This document shows, piece by piece, positions 49,555 through 51,482 of a stretch of 51,482 bases of DNA. Below the pieces are notes generated by a model. It was not told where the DNA came from. It was given only the letters and a program-made list of their open reading frames with translations, and ran no database searches. Source of the DNA: Bacillota bacterium (GTDB taxonomy: Bacteria > Bacillota > Clostridia > Acetivibrionales > DSM-1351); NCBI GenBank assembly GCA_023397905.1, contig JAEWSZ010000125.1, positions 1 to 51,482 of the forward strand, read 5' to 3'. Both the position numbers and the translations under genes were made by a program. How positions within the stretch are numbered: the stretch's first letter is position 1; the number at the start of each line of letters is the position of its first letter.

Positions 49555-50091
49555 ATGAAAAAATATCTGATCGGAAGCTGGCTGGTTATAAAAAATTATA
49601 TATTTGCAATGATTTTCTTTTATATATTTTTTGTAGGCTTTTATTCCAGGGCCAGCCTGTTTTCAATTGCGGTTTTTATACTTATGATACTGCTGATGTA
49701 CGGCGAGCTGTCACACCAGGCGGGTGTGGACAAACGCCGCTATGGCAGTATCAGACTGTATGACGGGGCAATATACGGGCTTCTTGCCATCGTACCTTTT
49801 ATTCTGATTCAAATAATCATATCGCTTTTAAATTTACAATTTGATGTTGTCGATTTTGAGATTTTAAAATGGAATCTTGTCAAGGGTTTCGCAGCTCCCA
49901 TGCTGTTTATCGCCAAAGCCGGAGGCTACGGGTTCATAGGCTATGCAGCCGCCTGGGCCACAATAGTGCTGGCCGCATTTCTGGGCTATTTCGCAGGCTA
50001 TAAGAATTTTGACCTGAATGCGTATATAAGACAGGTTCTCAGGCTTCAGCCGAAGCAAAAAAATACCAATAAGAGGAAAAGAAGGTTTTGA
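49555..50091 (+). CDS. Predicted membrane protein of unknown function
   Basis: A 178-residue protein with about five membrane segments (roughly residues 8-28, 32-50, 72-93, 115-130 and 133-152) and a strongly basic tail (KQKNTNKRKRRF). I do not recognise a family. The ATG at 49555 after AAAGGAAT is preferred to the in-frame ATG at 49522, which falls inside a leader hairpin. Its stop lies 3 bp before the next start, so the two are coupled. Perhaps a wall or division accessory, but this is unsupported. Confidence 0.75.
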   Translation: MKKYLIGSWLVIKNYIFAMIFFYIFFVGFYSRASLFSIAVFILMILLMYGELSHQAGVDKRRYGSIRLYDGAIYGLLAIVPFILIQIIISLLNLQFDVVDFEILKWNLVKGFAAPMLFIAKAGGYGFIGYAAAWATIVLAAFLGYFAGYKNFDLNAYIRQVLRLQPKQKNTNKRKRRF

Positions 50092-50093
50092 GT

Positions 50094-50942
50094 ATGAACA
50101 GGAATTCTGCCGTGGCTGAAAGTTATAACCTGGCTATTGACGACGGATTCAATACTTATCTGGAAGAGCATGCCACAGGTGAAGATTGTGAAATTAAAAT
50201 AGATGAGGAAAAATTAGTAGCTGAAATAGAGGATAAATGGCTTAAAACAAAGCTTCCCAAATTGGATAATCTCACGCCGGGAGAATATATCGGCTCCATA
50301 GCATCCCTGGATGAACTGGTGGATTTCTTTGTGGATATTGCGTCGGTTTCCGATGTGGGAGTTCCCGACATTCTCATAGACAGGCTCAGAGAATATGGAA
50401 AGGCCGCTGCCGGCAAGCTGTTCGGCTTTGTGGAAGCCTGGCTGGAGAATAAGGATGACAGCAAAGTACTGGCTGTCTCGCAGGCCGTTTACGCCATAGG
50501 CTGCCTGAAATTTGAAGAATATAAGGAAAAGCTGATAAAGCTGCTCCTGGAGTGTTTCAGGGACGATTTGATTTCAGAGGCCATCCGGGCGGCCATTGTG
50601 GAGTATGACCACAAAATTCTGGAGGACCTGTTCAAGACCTTTCACAGCACAGACCAGGCCATAGTGCAGGAGCATTTGCTTTTGTGCGTTGCGGAGATCT
50701 CCAGGAACTACAGGTCCGACGAGGTCTTTTATTTCCTGAAAAACGCTTTCAGGATGGTGTCCAATATGAAGCTGGCGGCGGAAGTCCTGGGAGACTACGG
50801 AGACGGGCGGGCCATACCCTTATTGCGCGGCTATGTCTTAAAAAATATGAAGGAACTGGACAAGTCAACTCTTAACTATATCAGAGCGGTGATAAAAAAA
50901 TTAGGCGGAGAAATTGACGATCTGACCCCATCTGAATCCTGA
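50094..50942 (+). CDS. HEAT-like helical repeat protein of unknown function
   Basis: A 282-residue all-helical soluble protein. From about residue 60 it reads as paired helices (AVSQAVYAIGCLKFEEYKEK; EAIRAAIVEYDHKILEDLFK; AAEVLGDYGDGRAIPLLRGY), typical of HEAT or PBS-lyase repeats that make protein-binding scaffolds. The opening is acidic (EEHATGEDCEIKIDEEK). The ATG at 50094 with GAAGG before it is chosen over TTG 50088. It begins 2 bp after the membrane gene stop, so both probably act together, perhaps as a membrane-scaffold pair. Confidence 0.75.
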   Translation: MNRNSAVAESYNLAIDDGFNTYLEEHATGEDCEIKIDEEKLVAEIEDKWLKTKLPKLDNLTPGEYIGSIASLDELVDFFVDIASVSDVGVPDILIDRLREYGKAAAGKLFGFVEAWLENKDDSKVLAVSQAVYAIGCLKFEEYKEKLIKLLLECFRDDLISEAIRAAIVEYDHKILEDLFKTFHSTDQAIVQEHLLLCVAEISRNYRSDEVFYFLKNAFRMVSNMKLAAEVLGDYGDGRAIPLLRGYVLKNMKELDKSTLNYIRAVIKKLGGEIDDLTPSES

Positions 50943-51067
50943 TTAAGTTCAAATTGGCCGGCTGAAATATTACCGGTCCTATAAATTTCGGCACATTATG
51001 CATACCGCCTTCAGTCGTGAATATCTATAGTAATAAGATACTCAAAAAGACTAAAGGATGGGTTTAT

Positions 51068-51482
51068 ATGATAGTTGTAATCAGCAAGAAGAATATATTG
51101 TTTGTGTGCCTGCTGCTTTTGTTCTCGATTACCGTGTTCAGCATCGGCTTTGCGGTGGATTATTCAAAACCGGCTACAGGTGTAAACGAGCAGGGTGGCG
51201 GGAATTCAGCCGATATCAATGGAGTGCCTGAAAATCAAATGCAGCAGGAAACAGCTCCGGCGGTCAAGACGGTTATTCTGGACGCAGGACATGGCGGTGA
51301 GGATCCCGGTGCTACCAGCGACTACAGCGGCCTGAAGGAAAAGGATGTAAACCTCAATATAGTCATGCTGTTAAAGAATCTCATGGAAAACGACAATTAC
51401 AAGGTGATACTGACCAGGGATTCCGACCGGCTGGTCTATGATGAGAAGGCCCAGGCCATCCTTCAGAAGAGGAAGGAAGACC
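51068..51482 (+). CDS. cwlD: N-acetylmuramoyl-L-alanine amidase, CwlD-like, N-terminal part
   Basis: The right edge cuts this gene at residue 138. A membrane or signal segment spans residues 8-28; a low-complexity stretch follows, then the Amidase_3 domain with VILDAGHGGEDPGAT (first zinc histidine), LKEKDVNLNIV and KVILTRDSDRL. The order and N-terminal anchor are those of CwlD, which makes muramic lactam in spore cortex with PdaA. Other Amidase_3 proteins cannot be ruled out without the C-terminus. The ATG follows AAAGGATGGG. Confidence 0.8.
   Translation, partial: MIVVISKKNILFVCLLLLFSITVFSIGFAVDYSKPATGVNEQGGGNSADINGVPENQMQQETAPAVKTVILDAGHGGEDPGATSDYSGLKEKDVNLNIVMLLKNLMENDNYKVILTRDSDRLVYDEKAQAILQKRKED

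Overview
The window reads as a chromosomal segment of a low-to-mid GC, endospore-forming Clostridia member, most like the Ruminiclostridium/Acetivibrio group. This is an inference from protein style, gene order (alr-ndoAI-ndoA; ftsE-ftsX-M23 peptidase-ctp), a small acid-soluble spore protein gene and a CwlD-type amidase. Genes are mostly housekeeping, starts are often TTG or GTG behind strong Shine-Dalgarno sequences, and there is no phage, CRISPR array, IS transposase or rRNA.

Layout. 1-2740 (minus): envelope-polysaccharide genes (DUF4330-like, GT4 glycosyltransferase, UDP-ManNAc dehydrogenase) behind a good sigma-A promoter. 3072-10304 (plus): a coiled-coil protein, nnr, alr, the EndoAI/EndoA toxin-antitoxin pair, a secreted protein and a membrane-anchored FAD-type protein. 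10314-11054 (minus): a WecG/TagA glycosyltransferase. 11385-15465 (plus): an unknown protein, a complete polar amino-acid ABC importer and a YitT protein. 15612-19164 (plus): a sensor histidine kinase with an ABC-binding-protein-like sensor, then CheB and CheD. 19234-29414 (minus): argC, argB, a PilZ gene, argD, carA, carB, argF and a GNAT gene. 29853-39628 (plus): an orphan sugar-importer ATPase, a CdaR-like regulator, ftsE-ftsX-M23-ctp, an SASP gene, a methyltransferase, a cold-shock protein and Hsp33. 39809-40376: five tRNAs (Val, Asp, Phe, Gly, Cys). 40405-43948: a two-gene block (ArsR-like regulator and a glutaminase-A-like protein) bracketed by 68-bp direct repeats whose ends resemble the tRNA-Cys 3' end. 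44008-51482: Gfo/Idh and ThuA genes, a CLC antiporter, a GH18-like protein with leucine-rich repeats, two unknown proteins and the start of cwlD.

How the genes work together. The arginine cluster converts glutamate-pathway intermediates to citrulline and supplies carbamoyl phosphate. Its two transcription units each start at a sigma-A promoter whose -35 and spacer are covered by an ARG-box-like palindrome. A PilZ (c-di-GMP effector) gene with its own operator-like promoter splits them. argJ is absent and a GNAT gene closes the operon. FtsE-FtsX with the M23 protein form a peptidoglycan-hydrolase control module, next to Ctp.

The most notable non-genic signals are: the tRNA-Cys-derived direct repeats; a 115-nt inverted-repeat-bounded element between tRNA-Phe and tRNA-Gly; two dispersed intergenic repeat families (a hairpin built on AGTCAATTAC, and a GAATTCAGGAGTCAG-type family that sits inside the arg operon); perfect palindromes on the -10 boxes of the PilZ and CLC genes; and a methyltransferase whose conserved N-terminus can only be reached from an ATT codon. 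No single feature is proven to be a new system.
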